Positions 10,076 through 20,291 of a DNA stretch of 62,403 nucleotides are shown here, piece by piece; the first letter of the stretch is position 1; the number at the start of each line of letters is the position of its first letter. Location: contig CANRIX010000013.1 in NCBI GenBank assembly GCA_947630765.1, forward strand, positions 1-62,403, read 5' to 3'. The notes beneath the pieces are model-generated. The model ran no database searches. It was not told where the DNA came from and was given only the letters and a program-made list of their open reading frames with translations. The translations under genes and the position numbers were made by a program. This stretch comes from an uncultured Clostridia bacterium. Lineage in GTDB: Bacteria; Bacillota; Clostridia; Oscillospirales; CAG-382.

Positions 10076-10776
10076 TGGCGGAGGAGCGGTTTGCCCGGCT
10101 GCCGGCGCACCTCGCCGTCATCATGGACGGCAACGGCCGCTGGGCGAAGAAACGGCTGCTGCCCCGCACGGCGGGGCATAAGGTGGGGGTGGACACGTTC
10201 GCGGAGGTGGTAGGCGCCTGCAGCGACTTGGGGATCCCCTACCTGACCGTGTACGCCTTTTCGACGGAGAACTGGAAGCGGGATGCGTCGGAGGTGCAGG
10301 AGCTTTTGCGGCTGATGGGGCAGGGGATCAAGCGGTTCCTGCCGGATATGCACCGCAAGAATATCCGGCTCTCCCTGCTCGGGGAGCTGGAACGGTTCCC
10401 GGAGAAGGAGCGGGCGGAATTGCTTGCCTGCGAGCGGGAGCTTTCGGAAAACACCGGGATGCTGCTTTCGGTCTGCCTGTCCTATGGCGGGCGGCAGGAG
10501 CTGGTCCGGGCGTTCAACGAACTGCTCGCGGAAGGCGCGAAGGCGCCGGTCACGGCGGAGGACGTCGAAAAGCACCTCTATACGGCGGGGCTCCCCGACC
10601 CGGACCTGGTCATTCGCACGAGCGGGGAGTACCGCATTTCCAACTTCCTGCTCTGGCAGTCCGCCTACGCGGAATACTATTTTACCGACGTCTGCTGGCC
10701 GGACTTCAAGCCCAAAGAACTCTATAAAGCGCTTCACGCCTACGAGAACCGCTCGCGACGGTTCGGAGGCGCGTAA
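10075..10776 (+). CDS. uppS: Undecaprenyl diphosphate synthase (isoprenyl transferase)
   Basis: UppS is the cis-prenyltransferase that makes the C55 lipid carrier for peptidoglycan and other cell-wall polymers. The 233-residue protein shows the catalytic MDGNGRWAKKR (17-27; Asp18 is the essential residue) and the C-terminal RTSGEYRISNFLLWQ signature that binds diphosphate. It overlaps the frr stop by one base, so the pair is translationally coupled. It stands in the conserved uppS-cdsA-dxr-rseP order; together with dxr, ispG and ispE the region supplies isoprenoid precursor and uses it. Confidence 0.97.
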   Translation: MAEERFARLPAHLAVIMDGNGRWAKKRLLPRTAGHKVGVDTFAEVVGACSDLGIPYLTVYAFSTENWKRDASEVQELLRLMGQGIKRFLPDMHRKNIRLSLLGELERFPEKERAELLACERELSENTGMLLSVCLSYGGRQELVRAFNELLAEGAKAPVTAEDVEKHLYTAGLPDPDLVIRTSGEYRISNFLLWQSAYAEYYFTDVCWPDFKPKELYKALHAYENRSRRFGGA

Positions 10777-10792
10777 AAAGGAGGCGGTGCCG

Positions 10793-11704
10793 ATGCTGAA
10801 ACGAATTTTGACGGCGGTCGTCGCGCTGGCGGTGCTGGTGCCGGTCCTGCTGTTTGCGCCGTACTGGGCGGTGCAGGGGGTATTCGCGCTGCTGGCGGCG
10901 GTCGCGGTGTACGAGATCGCCGGGTGCGTCGGTCTGCGCCGGGAATGGGCGCTGACGGCGCTGACGATGCTTTTCTGCGTCGGCGGGATCCTCGCGCCGA
11001 ACCTCTATGAAGGCTGGCTCCGTTCCGGCAGCTGGATGCGTGCCGACGAGATCATGTCGGGGGGAGATACCGGGCAGTTCCTGTTGGGGCTCTCCAAAGG
11101 CGTGACGATGGGGTGCGTTGCGGCGCTGGCGCTGACCTATCTGGTCTTTGCGGTGGTTCGGCATCGGAAACTGCCGGTCGACCGCCTGCTGACGCAGCTC
11201 GGCATGACCGCGTACGTCGCGCTCGGATTCTGGGCGCTCTGCCGGCTGACGTGCAGTGAAGAGACCTCGCCGCTGTATGCAAGACCGCTGCTTTGGGTCG
11301 CGCTGTGCATCCCGTGGGTCGCGGACACGCTCGCGTATTTCACCGGGTATTTTCTCGGAAAACGCAAGCTCTGCCCGGAAATTTCGCCAAAAAAGACGAT
11401 CGAAGGGGCGATCGGCGGCGTGGTCGGCACCGGCGTGGTCGCGCTGGTCGTCTACGGCTGCGTCCGGGGGTGGGATTCCCTACTTTCCCTGCTCGTCGTT
11501 TTCTGCGGGGCGATGCTGTTAGCGGTGGTTTCGATTTTCGGCGACCTGTTTGCGTCGCTGCTCAAGCGGCACTTCGGCGTGAAGGATTACGGCTTCCTGT
11601 TCCCGGGGCACGGCGGGGTCCTGGATCGGTTCGACAGCACGATCCCGGTCGCGCTGGTCCTGCGGGCGCTGGTGATCTGGACGCCGTTGGGAGGGCTGCT
11701 GTGA
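10793..11704 (+). CDS. cdsA: Phosphatidate cytidylyltransferase
   Basis: CdsA makes CDP-diacylglycerol, the precursor of phospholipid head groups. The 303-residue product is an integral membrane protein with about eight hydrophobic segments and the C-terminal signature region (SPKKTIEGAIGG, then DYGFLFPGHGGVLDRFDS). The frame is open well upstream inside uppS, but the ATG at 10793 with AAAAGGAGG at 10777-10785 starts directly at the first membrane segment and is clearly the start. Confidence 0.96.
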   Translation: MLKRILTAVVALAVLVPVLLFAPYWAVQGVFALLAAVAVYEIAGCVGLRREWALTALTMLFCVGGILAPNLYEGWLRSGSWMRADEIMSGGDTGQFLLGLSKGVTMGCVAALALTYLVFAVVRHRKLPVDRLLTQLGMTAYVALGFWALCRLTCSEETSPLYARPLLWVALCIPWVADTLAYFTGYFLGKRKLCPEISPKKTIEGAIGGVVGTGVVALVVYGCVRGWDSLLSLLVVFCGAMLLAVVSIFGDLFASLLKRHFGVKDYGFLFPGHGGVLDRFDSTIPVALVLRALVIWTPLGGLL

Positions 11705-11705
11705 G

Positions 11706-12836
11706 ATGACGGATTCGGTTTGTATCCTCGGCTCGACCGGCTCGATCGGAACGCAGGCGCTGGACGTAGCGCGGACGCTGGGGCTTCGGGTCACGGCGCT
11801 CGCCGCCGGAAAGCGGGACGAAGAACTGGAAGCGCAGTGCCGGGAATTTCGCCCGCAAACGGTCTACATCGACGAAAGCCGCTACGCGTCCCTGAAAACC
11901 CGGCTCGCCGACACCGACGTGCGCGTCGTCACCGGCGAAACCGAGCTTTCCGCCCTCGCGGCGGAGGACGCGTCCCCGGTCGTGCTCAACGCCCTGACCG
12001 GGATTTTAGGGCTTCGACCGACGCTTGCGGCGATCGAAGCGGGCAAGGATGTCGCGCTGGCGAACAAGGAGACGCTGGTCGCGGGCGGGGAACTGGTCAT
12101 GTCCCGTGCGCGGGAGAAGCGCGTCCGCATCTTGCCGGTGGACAGCGAGCATTCGGCGATCTTCCAATGCCTGCAGGGCGGCGGAACGCCGAAAAAGATC
12201 CTGCTGACCGGGTCCGGCGGGCCGTTTTACGGCAAAAACCGGCAATTCCTCGAAACCGTCCGCCCGGAGGACGCCCTGCGGCACCCGAACTGGCGGATGG
12301 GCGCGAAGATCACGGTCGACAGCTCGACGCTGATGAACAAGGGGCTGGAGCTGATCGAGGCGGTGCATTTGTTCGGCGTGCGCCCGGAGCAGGTCGAGGT
12401 GGTGGTGCAGCGGGAGAGCGTCGTACATTCGCTGGTGCAGTTCGCGGACAACGCGGTGCTCGCGCAGCTGGGAACGCCGGATATGCGGCTGTGCATCCAG
12501 TACGCGCTGACCTACCCGGAGCGTCTGCCCTGCCCCGCGGCGGAACTTGATTTATTCGCCGTCGGGGAACTGCATTTCGCCCGCCCGGACACCGAGACCT
12601 TCCCGCTGCTTTCGCTCGCGCGGGACGCCGCCGTCAAGGGCGGCAGCCTGCCCGCCGCGATGAACGGCGCGAACGAGGAAGCGGTCGGACGCTTCCTGCG
12701 CGGGGAGATCCGCTATACGGAGCTGTTCGATCTGGTTCGTCTTGCGGCGGAAAAGACGCGTTTCCGCCCGTCCCCGACGCTTTCGGACGTCTTTGACGCC
12801 GACGCAGAAGCGCGGGAATTCGTCCGGCGCCGGTAA
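11706..12836 (+). CDS. dxr: 1-deoxy-D-xylulose 5-phosphate reductoisomerase
   Basis: Dxr catalyses the committed, NADPH-dependent step of the MEP isoprenoid pathway. The 376-residue product has the dinucleotide-binding GSTGSIGTQAL (near residue 8), the substrate/metal site DSEHSAIFQCL, and STLMNKGLELIEA. Its ATG lies 1 bp after the cdsA stop, so expression is coupled. ispG and ispE of the same pathway lie downstream in the same run. Confidence 0.97.
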   Translation: MTDSVCILGSTGSIGTQALDVARTLGLRVTALAAGKRDEELEAQCREFRPQTVYIDESRYASLKTRLADTDVRVVTGETELSALAAEDASPVVLNALTGILGLRPTLAAIEAGKDVALANKETLVAGGELVMSRAREKRVRILPVDSEHSAIFQCLQGGGTPKKILLTGSGGPFYGKNRQFLETVRPEDALRHPNWRMGAKITVDSSTLMNKGLELIEAVHLFGVRPEQVEVVVQRESVVHSLVQFADNAVLAQLGTPDMRLCIQYALTYPERLPCPAAELDLFAVGELHFARPDTETFPLLSLARDAAVKGGSLPAAMNGANEEAVGRFLRGEIRYTELFDLVRLAAEKTRFRPSPTLSDVFDADAEAREFVRRR

Positions 12837-12873
12837 ATGCGCCGGGACGCGCACACGGAAAGGAAGAACTGTT

Positions 12874-13944
12874 TTGCTGATCGTTACGATTCTGGTCACG
12901 CTGCTGATTTTCGGACTGCTGATCACCATTCACGAACTGGGGCACTATCTGGTCGCCCGGGCGTGCAAGGTCGCCATTCTGGAGTTTTCCATCGGCATGG
13001 GACCGAAGATCAAGAGCTGGGAAGGAAAAGTGAATACGTTTTCCTTGCGCGCCATTCCGATCGGCGGGTACGTCCGTATGCTCGGGGAACCCGGCGAGGA
13101 GAGCACGCCCGAAGCGCTTGCCGCGTGTATCGGGCGGTACGCCATCAACGAGGTGCATTTGCTCAAGCGGATGCTCATCGTGCTGGCGGGACCGTTCATG
13201 AACGTCCTGCTGGGGTTCGCCGTCATGCTGCTGCTCGTGAGTTCGAGCGCCGCCATCGGCAGCACGCAGGTCGCCCGGTTTCTGGACGGGAACGTCAGCG
13301 GGCAGGAGGGCGGTCTGCGCGAGGGGGACGAGATCCTCAAGGTCAACGGGAAAACCATCCACTGCTACCCGGACCTGTCCTACGCGATCCTGTCGGACGG
13401 GACCGAGCCGATTGACCTGCTGGTCGAGCGGGAGGGGCAGAAGGTCCTTTTGGAGGACGTGCGGTTCGGCACGACGACCGAGGACGGCGTCCTGCTCGGG
13501 CAGATCGATTTTTCGGTGTACGCGAAGGAAAAGACCCCGCTGACCATCCTTTCGGAGAGCTTCTGGCAGGGATGCAGCATGGTCTACCTGACCGTGGATT
13601 CGTTGGTCGATACCATCCGCGGACGGTACGGATTGGACGCGATCGGCGGCCCGGTCGCCATCGGCGGGCAGGTCGGGGAGACGATCGAGCAGAGCCAGGA
13701 TTTCGCGGACACGCTGCGGAATTTGGGCAGTATGACGGCGCTGATCTCGGTTTCGCTCGCCATCACGAATCTGCTTCCGCTCCCGGCGCTGGACGGCGGG
13801 CGGTTCCTGCTGTATGTGCTGGAAGCCATCCGGCGCAAGCCGCTTTCGCAGAAGGTGGAAACGGCGCTGAACGCCGGGTGCATGATTCTGCTGTTCGCGC
13901 TGATGATCTTCATATTTTTCAAGGATCTGATCAATCTTGCCTGA
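12874..13944 (+). CDS. rseP: Site-2 protease family zinc metalloprotease (RseP-like)
   Basis: This is an intramembrane zinc protease of the RseP/RasP family that cleaves membrane-bound regulators and leftover signal peptides. The 356-residue protein has HELGH (20-24) in the first membrane helix, a PDZ domain in the middle (GLREGDEILKVNG), and the second catalytic motif PALDGGRF in the C-terminal helices. The first residue is read from TTG at 12874, with GGAAAGGAAG (12857-12866) correctly spaced. The frame extends upstream into dxr, but those residues are not family-like. No nearby ATG exists, so TTG initiation is well supported. Confidence 0.93.
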   Translation: MLIVTILVTLLIFGLLITIHELGHYLVARACKVAILEFSIGMGPKIKSWEGKVNTFSLRAIPIGGYVRMLGEPGEESTPEALAACIGRYAINEVHLLKRMLIVLAGPFMNVLLGFAVMLLLVSSSAAIGSTQVARFLDGNVSGQEGGLREGDEILKVNGKTIHCYPDLSYAILSDGTEPIDLLVEREGQKVLLEDVRFGTTTEDGVLLGQIDFSVYAKEKTPLTILSESFWQGCSMVYLTVDSLVDTIRGRYGLDAIGGPVAIGGQVGETIEQSQDFADTLRNLGSMTALISVSLAITNLLPLPALDGGRFLLYVLEAIRRKPLSQKVETALNAGCMILLFALMIFIFFKDLINLA

Positions 13945-13966
13945 CGGGAAGGAGAGGGGGAGCCGC

Positions 13967-15052
13967 ATGGAACGCAGGAAAAGCCGGGAAGTGAACGTCG
14001 GCGGCGTCAGAATCGGCGGGAATGCGCCGATTTCCGTGCAGTCCATGACGAATACGCCGACGGCGGACCGCGTTTCGACGCTCGCGCAGATCAAATCCCT
14101 CGCGGACGCGGGGTGCGACCTCGTACGGGTCACGGTCAACACGCCGGAGGCGGCGGAGGCGGTCGGGTACCTGTGCGCACACGCGCCGGTCCCGCTGGTC
14201 GCGGACATCCATTTCGATTACCGGCTCGCGCTCGCCGCCGCGGAAGCGGGAATCGCGAAGCTGCGCATCAACCCGGGCAACATCGGCTCGGAGGAGGGCG
14301 TTCGCGCCGTCGCGGAGCTCTGCCAAAAGAAGGGCATCCCGGTCCGCATCGGCATCAACGGCGGGTCGCTCGAGCGGGAACTGCTCGCGAAGTACGGCGG
14401 ACCTGTGCCGGAAGCGCTCTGCGAAAGCGCTCTGAAGGCGGCGTCGGTGTTCGAGCGGTACGGGCTGGACAAGCTGGTGCTGTCGGTCAAGTGCTCGTCC
14501 GTGCCGGACATGATCCGGGCGAACCGGCTGCTTGCCGAGCGGTGCGATTACCCGCTGCACCTCGGCGTGACGGAGACCGGCACCCTGCGCGGCGGGAGCA
14601 TCAAGTCCGCCGTCGGGATCGGGTCGCTTCTGTGCGACGGCATCGGGGACACCGTGCGCGTTTCGCTGACGGCGGACCCGGTCGAGGAGGTCCGTGCGGC
14701 GAAGGAGATCTTGCAAGCGTGCGGGCGTTCCGGCGGCGTCAACCTGATCTCCTGCCCGACCTGCGGGCGGACGCAGGTGGATCTGATCCGCTACGCGAAC
14801 GCGCTGCAGGAGCGCATCGACAAGCTCGACGTCAGGACCGGGAAAACCGTGACCGTCGCGCTGATGGGTTGCGCGGTCAACGGACCGGGCGAAGCGCGGG
14901 AGGCGGACGTGGGCGTCGCCTGCGGCAAGGGCGAGGGACTGCTCTTCCGCAAGGGCGTGACGGTGCGGAAGCTGACGGAGGAAGAGATCCTGCCGACGCT
15001 CTGGACGGAACTTCTGGCGTTGCTGGAACAAGGGGAAACAGATGGGCAATGA
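13967..15052 (+). CDS. ispG: 4-hydroxy-3-methylbut-2-enyl diphosphate synthase (flavodoxin/ferredoxin)
   Basis: IspG (GcpE) is the [4Fe-4S] enzyme of the penultimate MEP step. The 361-residue product has the TIM-barrel N-terminal half opening with VNVGGVRIGGNAPISVQSM, and the cluster-binding SCPTCGRTQ and GCAVNGPGE motifs. An in-frame ATG at 13937 would add ten residues, but ATG 13967 has the strong GGAGAGGGGG ribosome site at 13951-13960 and is chosen. The 3' end overlaps polC by 11 bp. Confidence 0.96.
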   Translation: MERRKSREVNVGGVRIGGNAPISVQSMTNTPTADRVSTLAQIKSLADAGCDLVRVTVNTPEAAEAVGYLCAHAPVPLVADIHFDYRLALAAAEAGIAKLRINPGNIGSEEGVRAVAELCQKKGIPVRIGINGGSLERELLAKYGGPVPEALCESALKAASVFERYGLDKLVLSVKCSSVPDMIRANRLLAERCDYPLHLGVTETGTLRGGSIKSAVGIGSLLCDGIGDTVRVSLTADPVEEVRAAKEILQACGRSGGVNLISCPTCGRTQVDLIRYANALQERIDKLDVRTGKTVTVALMGCAVNGPGEAREADVGVACGKGEGLLFRKGVTVRKLTEEEILPTLWTELLALLEQGETDGQ

Positions 15053-18000
15053 AGTTTTGGAACAATTCAAAAGGAAATTTCCCCGCCTGAAGCCGGACCC
15101 GGTCTGGGAGTCCGCCGTCGGGCGGATGCGGTCGTTTTCGGTCCGCGTCAACAAGGCGGAATTCTGGGTGACGGTGGACTGCGCGTTCGACGCGCCGGAG
15201 GACCCGCGTGGGCTGATTCTGCTGGAAAAGCGGATTCTGGAGGACTATTCGCTCAAGGGCGTGCGGGTTTCACCGTCATACCCGTCCGACTGCTTTTCCG
15301 CGTCCTGCGTGCCGGGGCTGCTTTGCTGGCTGCAGCGGCGGAGCGGGGAAGGGGTCAGCTACGGGTTCTTTGAGGAGTGCGAAAGCAGCTTCGACCGAGA
15401 CGCGATGCTTCTGGAGATCCGGCTGCGCAACGGGGTCAGCCCGTCCTGCGTGGAGCGGAGCGGGTCGAAAGGGTTTCTGGAAACCTGCATCCGCGAGCAG
15501 TTCGGGCTGAACGTCGAGGTCCGTATCGTCGGCGGGGAGGTCGATCCGGCGATGTACGAGCCGCCGGGCATGCGGGAACTGCTTCTTGCCGCGAGCGATG
15601 TGCCCGACGCGGGGGAATCGCAGGCGCGGACGGACGTCGACCGGGGGCACGGCATGGCGCTCGACCCGATCCCGGACAGCCGCGCGTCCGTCGAGCAGAC
15701 CGCCGACGGGCGCACCCTGCTGCACGCGGGGCGAATGCTGTTCGACATCACTGAACCGCAGTCCTGCTACCGAACGCTGAAAAATCGCTCGGAACTGATC
15801 CCGATCCGGCGCATCCAGCCCCAAAGCTACGTCGCGTTCGCCGGAAAACTGTTTGAATGGGAAGAAAAAGAGAACTACGAGCGGGAAAAGAATACCTTCC
15901 GCATGTTCGTCACGGACGGAGAGGGTTCCGTCATGCTGCGCTTCCAGGCGCCGAAGGGGACGCCGTTCCCGAAGGCCCCGGCGTATATCCTCGTCGAGGG
16001 GTTCGCGGACTTTTCGGACTACGACAAGGAGATCGTGGTCCGCGCGAACGCGATCGCGACGGTCAAGGCGATCTTCCGCCGGGAAACGCACCCGGAGCCG
16101 CGCGTGGAACTGCACTGCCACACCAATATGTCCGCCATGGACGCCCTGACCGACCCGGCGGCGCTGATGAAGCGCTGCCAGGAGTGGGGCTGCCCCGCCG
16201 TCGCCGTCACCGACCACGGCAACCTGCAGGCGTTCCCGGAGATCATGCTCGCTACCAAGAAGAACCCGGACGTCAAGCCGATCTACGGCATGGAAGGGTA
16301 TCTGGTCGACGACACCGCGCGTGCGGTGTTCTCCTATACCGAAAAAAAGGACAACAAGGACTTCGGCAAGGACCCGTTCGTCATTTTCGACATCGAAACG
16401 ACCGGGCTTTCGGCGCAGACCTGCGGCATCACGCAGATCGGCGCGATCCGCTGGCAGGGTGGCAAACAGCTCGAGAGCTTTTCGACCTACGTCAACCCGG
16501 AAATGCCGATCCCGGCGGAGATCACCGAGAAAACCGGCATCACGGACGAGATGGTCGCGGACGCGCCGACGCGGGAGCAAGCGGTCCGGGCGCTTCTGGA
16601 ATTTGCCGACGGGCAGATGCTCGTCGCCCACAACGCTTCGTTCGACTGCTCGTTTATCCGCAAGGCGGCGCTGGACTTCGGCATTCCGTTCCCGAACCCG
16701 TCCCTCGACACGCTCGCGCTTTCCCGGTACATCAACGCCGAACTGCAGCGGCACCGCCTCGACATGCTGGCGCGCTACTACAAGCTCGGCGACTTCAACC
16801 ATCACCGGGCGGACGCCGACACCGAGATGCTCGCCCGCGTCTTCGGCTGTATGGTCCGCAAGCTCGAACAGAACGGGATCCATACGACCGACGAGATGGT
16901 CGCCGCGATGGCGGAAAACTGCGACCCGAAGCGGCTGAAGCCCTACCACATCGTCCTGCTGGCGAAGAACCAGACGGGGCTGAAAAACCTGTATAAGATC
17001 GTTTCGGAGTCCTACCTCAACTATTTCCGAACCAATCCCCGTATCCCGAAAACCGTGCTGGAGGAGCACCGGGAGGGGCTGATCCTCGGTTCCGCCTGCG
17101 TCGCGGGGGAACTGTATCAGGCGGTGCTGGAGGGAAAAACCTTCGAGGAGCTCTGCAAGATCGCGGAGCTGTACGATTACTTGGAGATCCAGCCGTGGAC
17201 CAACAACTGGTTCCTGTTCGAGGAGGGGCGGCTGGGGACCGACCCGGAAAAGGCCCGCGAGCAATTGCGGGAGAACGATCGGACCATCCTGCGGGTCGCC
17301 GAAAAGCTGGGCAAGCCGGTCTGCGCGACCGGGGACGTGCATTTCCTCGACCCGGAGGACGAACTGTACCGGCAGATTTTGCTGATCGGGCAGAAATTTT
17401 CCGACGGCGGGCGGGAAACGAAGCTGTTCTTCAAGACGACCGAGGAGATGCTCGACGCCTTTTCCTTCCTCGGGCCGGAAAAGGCGCACGAGGTCGTCGT
17501 CGAAAATCCGCGAAAGATCGCCGAGAGCGTCGAACGGCTCAAGCCGATCCCGGACGGGCAGTATACGCCGAGCATCCCGGGCGCGGAGGAGGACCTGATC
17601 CGTTCCTGCCACGACACGGCGCACAAGATGTACGGCGACGTGCTGCCGGAGGTCGTGCAGAACCGCATGGACAAGGAGCTCAATTCCGTCGTCAAGAACG
17701 GGTACGCGGTGCTTTATATCATCGCGCGGAATCTGGTGCGCAATTCGGAGGAGCACGGCTACTACGTCGGTTCGCGCGGGTCGGTCGGCTCGTCGTTCAT
17801 CGCGACGCTCGCCCATATTTCCGAGGTCAACCCGCTCCCGCCGCACTGGCGGTGCCCGAACTGCCTGCACAGCGAGTTCGTGCTGGACGGTTCCTACGGG
17901 TCCGGGTTCGATATGCCGGACAAGGACTGCCCGCACTGCGGGACGAAGATGATCGTCGACGGACACGACATCCCGTTCGAGACGTTCCTCGGGTTCCACG

Positions 18001-19430
18001 GCGAAAAAGCGCCGGACATCGACCTGAATTTCTCCGGCGACGTGCAGTCCGCCGCGCACAAGTACACCGAAGTGCTGTTCGGGGCGGAGAACATCTTCCG
18101 CGCCGGGACGGTCGGCACTCTGCAGTCGAAAACCTGCTTCGGCTTCGTCAAGCACTATTTAGAGGACGCCGGCAAGGACCTGACCCGTGCCGAGCAGGAG
18201 CGGCTCATCTGCGGCTGTCTCGGCGTCAAGCGCACGACGGGGCAGCACCCGGGCGGCATCGTCGTCATTCCGAAGGACCACGAAATTTACGATTTCACGC
18301 CGGTGCAGTACCCGGCGGATAAGGCGGAATCCGGGGTCATCACCACCCACTTCGCGTTTGATTACCTGCACGATACCCTGCTCAAGCTGGATATCCTCGG
18401 GCACGATGTGCCGACGTTCTACCGGGTGCTCGAGGAGTACACCGGCAAGTCGGTCATGGCCCTGCCGATGAACGACCCGGACGTGTACGAGCTGTTCAAA
18501 TCCACAAAACCGCTCGGGATCCGTCCGTCGGACATCGACTGTCCGCTCGGCACGCTCGGTCTGCCGGAATTCGGCACGAGCTACGCCATTCAGATGATCC
18601 TCGACGCGAAGCCGCAGAACTTTTCGGACCTTTTGCAGATCTCCGGGCTTTCCCACGGAACGGGCATCTGGCTCGGCAACGGCAAGGACCTGATCGCCAA
18701 CGGGACCTGCACCATCCACGAGATCATCGGGACCCGTGACAGCATCATGCTCTACCTCATGCAGAAGGGGCTGGAGTCCTCGGTCGCGTTTGAGGCGATG
18801 GAGCGCACCCGCAAGGGGAAGGGGCTGACGCCGGAGCTGATCGACGCGATGCAGAAGTGCGGCGTGCCGGACTGGTATATCGAATCCTGCCAGAAGATCA
18901 AGTACATGTTCCCGAAGGCGCACGCGGCCGCCTACGTCATCGCCGCCCTGCGGATCGGCTGGTTCAAGATCAACTACCCGGTCGAGTTCTATGCGACCTA
19001 TTTCACGGTCAAATCGGATACGTTCGACGGGGCGCTGGTCATGCAGGGGCTTCCCGCGATCAAGGCGCGTCTGCGCGAGCTCGGGCAGAGCCAGAACCTT
19101 ACGGCGAAGGACGAGGATATGATGGTCATCCTCGATCTGGTCGTCGAGATGTACGCGCGGAACGTGGAATTCCTGCCGGTGCGGGTGTTCCATTCGGACG
19201 CGAGGCGGTTTTTGCCGGAGGACGGGAAGGTGCGGCTCCCGTTTTCGTCGCTCGCGGGCGTGGGCGCGAGCGCGGCGGAGCATATCTGCGACGCGCTCTC
19301 CTCGGGACGCGCCACGACGGTCGAGGAGCTGGAAAGCGAACCGGGCGTCGGCCGAAGCATCGTCGAACTGCTGCGGCAGCACGGCTGTCTGGAAGGGCTG
19401 CCGGAATCCAACCAATTGACCCTGTTTTAG
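15042..19430 (+). CDS. polC: DNA polymerase III alpha subunit, PolC type
   Basis: PolC is the main replicative polymerase of low-GC-type Gram-positives. The 1462-residue protein has the PolC N-terminal domains, an OB-fold region near residues 260-340, a PHP domain (VELHCHTNMSA near 355) interrupted by a DEDDh proofreading exonuclease (FVIFDIETTGLS near 446 through the HHRADADTE motif), a zinc module (CPNC ... CPHC), and polymerase palm residues around DIDLNFSGD (near 993). A helix-hairpin-helix-like segment lies near the C-terminus (ELESEPGVGRSIVELLR). Length is normal. ATG at 15042 lies inside the ispG end, so the two are coupled. Confidence 0.98.
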   Translation: MGNEVLEQFKRKFPRLKPDPVWESAVGRMRSFSVRVNKAEFWVTVDCAFDAPEDPRGLILLEKRILEDYSLKGVRVSPSYPSDCFSASCVPGLLCWLQRRSGEGVSYGFFEECESSFDRDAMLLEIRLRNGVSPSCVERSGSKGFLETCIREQFGLNVEVRIVGGEVDPAMYEPPGMRELLLAASDVPDAGESQARTDVDRGHGMALDPIPDSRASVEQTADGRTLLHAGRMLFDITEPQSCYRTLKNRSELIPIRRIQPQSYVAFAGKLFEWEEKENYEREKNTFRMFVTDGEGSVMLRFQAPKGTPFPKAPAYILVEGFADFSDYDKEIVVRANAIATVKAIFRRETHPEPRVELHCHTNMSAMDALTDPAALMKRCQEWGCPAVAVTDHGNLQAFPEIMLATKKNPDVKPIYGMEGYLVDDTARAVFSYTEKKDNKDFGKDPFVIFDIETTGLSAQTCGITQIGAIRWQGGKQLESFSTYVNPEMPIPAEITEKTGITDEMVADAPTREQAVRALLEFADGQMLVAHNASFDCSFIRKAALDFGIPFPNPSLDTLALSRYINAELQRHRLDMLARYYKLGDFNHHRADADTEMLARVFGCMVRKLEQNGIHTTDEMVAAMAENCDPKRLKPYHIVLLAKNQTGLKNLYKIVSESYLNYFRTNPRIPKTVLEEHREGLILGSACVAGELYQAVLEGKTFEELCKIAELYDYLEIQPWTNNWFLFEEGRLGTDPEKAREQLRENDRTILRVAEKLGKPVCATGDVHFLDPEDELYRQILLIGQKFSDGGRETKLFFKTTEEMLDAFSFLGPEKAHEVVVENPRKIAESVERLKPIPDGQYTPSIPGAEEDLIRSCHDTAHKMYGDVLPEVVQNRMDKELNSVVKNGYAVLYIIARNLVRNSEEHGYYVGSRGSVGSSFIATLAHISEVNPLPPHWRCPNCLHSEFVLDGSYGSGFDMPDKDCPHCGTKMIVDGHDIPFETFLGFHGEKAPDIDLNFSGDVQSAAHKYTEVLFGAENIFRAGTVGTLQSKTCFGFVKHYLEDAGKDLTRAEQERLICGCLGVKRTTGQHPGGIVVIPKDHEIYDFTPVQYPADKAESGVITTHFAFDYLHDTLLKLDILGHDVPTFYRVLEEYTGKSVMALPMNDPDVYELFKSTKPLGIRPSDIDCPLGTLGLPEFGTSYAIQMILDAKPQNFSDLLQISGLSHGTGIWLGNGKDLIANGTCTIHEIIGTRDSIMLYLMQKGLESSVAFEAMERTRKGKGLTPELIDAMQKCGVPDWYIESCQKIKYMFPKAHAAAYVIAALRIGWFKINYPVEFYATYFTVKSDTFDGALVMQGLPAIKARLRELGQSQNLTAKDEDMMVILDLVVEMYARNVEFLPVRVFHSDARRFLPEDGKVRLPFSSLAGVGASAAEHICDALSSGRATTVEELESEPGVGRSIVELLRQHGCLEGLPESNQLTLF

Positions 19431-19442
19431 GAAGGAACTCCC

Positions 19443-20291
19443 ATGGCACTGATTGATTTACATCTGCACACGCATATTTCGTTCGATTGCCAGCCGATGT
19501 CCACGCTCGCGGGCGCCTGCGACGCCGCGCTGCGCACTGGGGTCGGCGTCCTCGCGCTGACCAACCACTACGAGCTCGACGGCGTGCTCGCCGGGCAGAT
19601 TCGGTCGCCGGACCACGCGCAGGAGGAGCGGGAATTACTCGAAGCGCGGCAGGTTTTCGCCGGGAAGCTGGAGATCCTGCGGGGCATCGAGCTCGGACAG
19701 CCCTACGCGTCGCCGGAGGAAGCCGAACGGCTGCTTTCCGCGCGTCCCTACGACGTGGTGCTCGGTTCGGTGCACCACCTGTCGAACGGGGTGGACTTCT
19801 ACGACGTGCGGAACAAGGACCTGCCGAACGGGACGCTGCGTGAAATGTGGCGGGATTACCTGTCGCTCCTGTATACCGTCGCGTCGGAAACGCCGGTGGA
19901 CGTGCAGACGCATATCTGCTACCCGCTGCGGTATCTGCCGACGGAAAAGCGGCGGGAGATCACCGGGCTGCCTGGCGGGGAGCGGGAGCAGTTTACCCCC
20001 ATCTTCCGCAAGCTCGCGGAGCGCGGGATGGCGCTGGAGATCAATACGGCAGCCCTGCGGAACCCGGCGGCGCATCTGCCGGTCCCGGACCCCGGGCTGG
20101 AACTGCTGAAGCTCTACCGCGAACTGGGCGGGGAATTCCTGACCCTCGGAAGCGACGCGCACGTCCCCGGCGACGTGGGGACCGGGCTGCGGGAGGGTGC
20201 GCGGCTGGCCGAAGAAGCCGGCTTCCGCTATCTGACCGTGTTCCGCGAACGAAAACCGTATCCTATTCTGATTTCGGAGGTACTGTCATGA
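19443..20291 (+). CDS. PHP-domain phosphoesterase (histidinol-phosphatase-like)
   Basis: The 282-residue protein starts with the PHP metal motif DLHLHTHISFD and has further metal ligands (TNHYELD, GSVHHL, and LGSDAH near the C-terminus). Family members include histidinol phosphate phosphatase (HisK/HisJ type) and other trinuclear-metal phosphoesterases. No histidine biosynthesis gene is nearby, so the substrate is unknown. It follows polC by 12 bp with AGGAAGGAA as ribosome site and is coupled to the next gene by ATGA. Confidence 0.85.
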   Translation: MALIDLHLHTHISFDCQPMSTLAGACDAALRTGVGVLALTNHYELDGVLAGQIRSPDHAQEERELLEARQVFAGKLEILRGIELGQPYASPEEAERLLSARPYDVVLGSVHHLSNGVDFYDVRNKDLPNGTLREMWRDYLSLLYTVASETPVDVQTHICYPLRYLPTEKRREITGLPGGEREQFTPIFRKLAERGMALEINTAALRNPAAHLPVPDPGLELLKLYRELGGEFLTLGSDAHVPGDVGTGLREGARLAEEAGFRYLTVFRERKPYPILISEVLS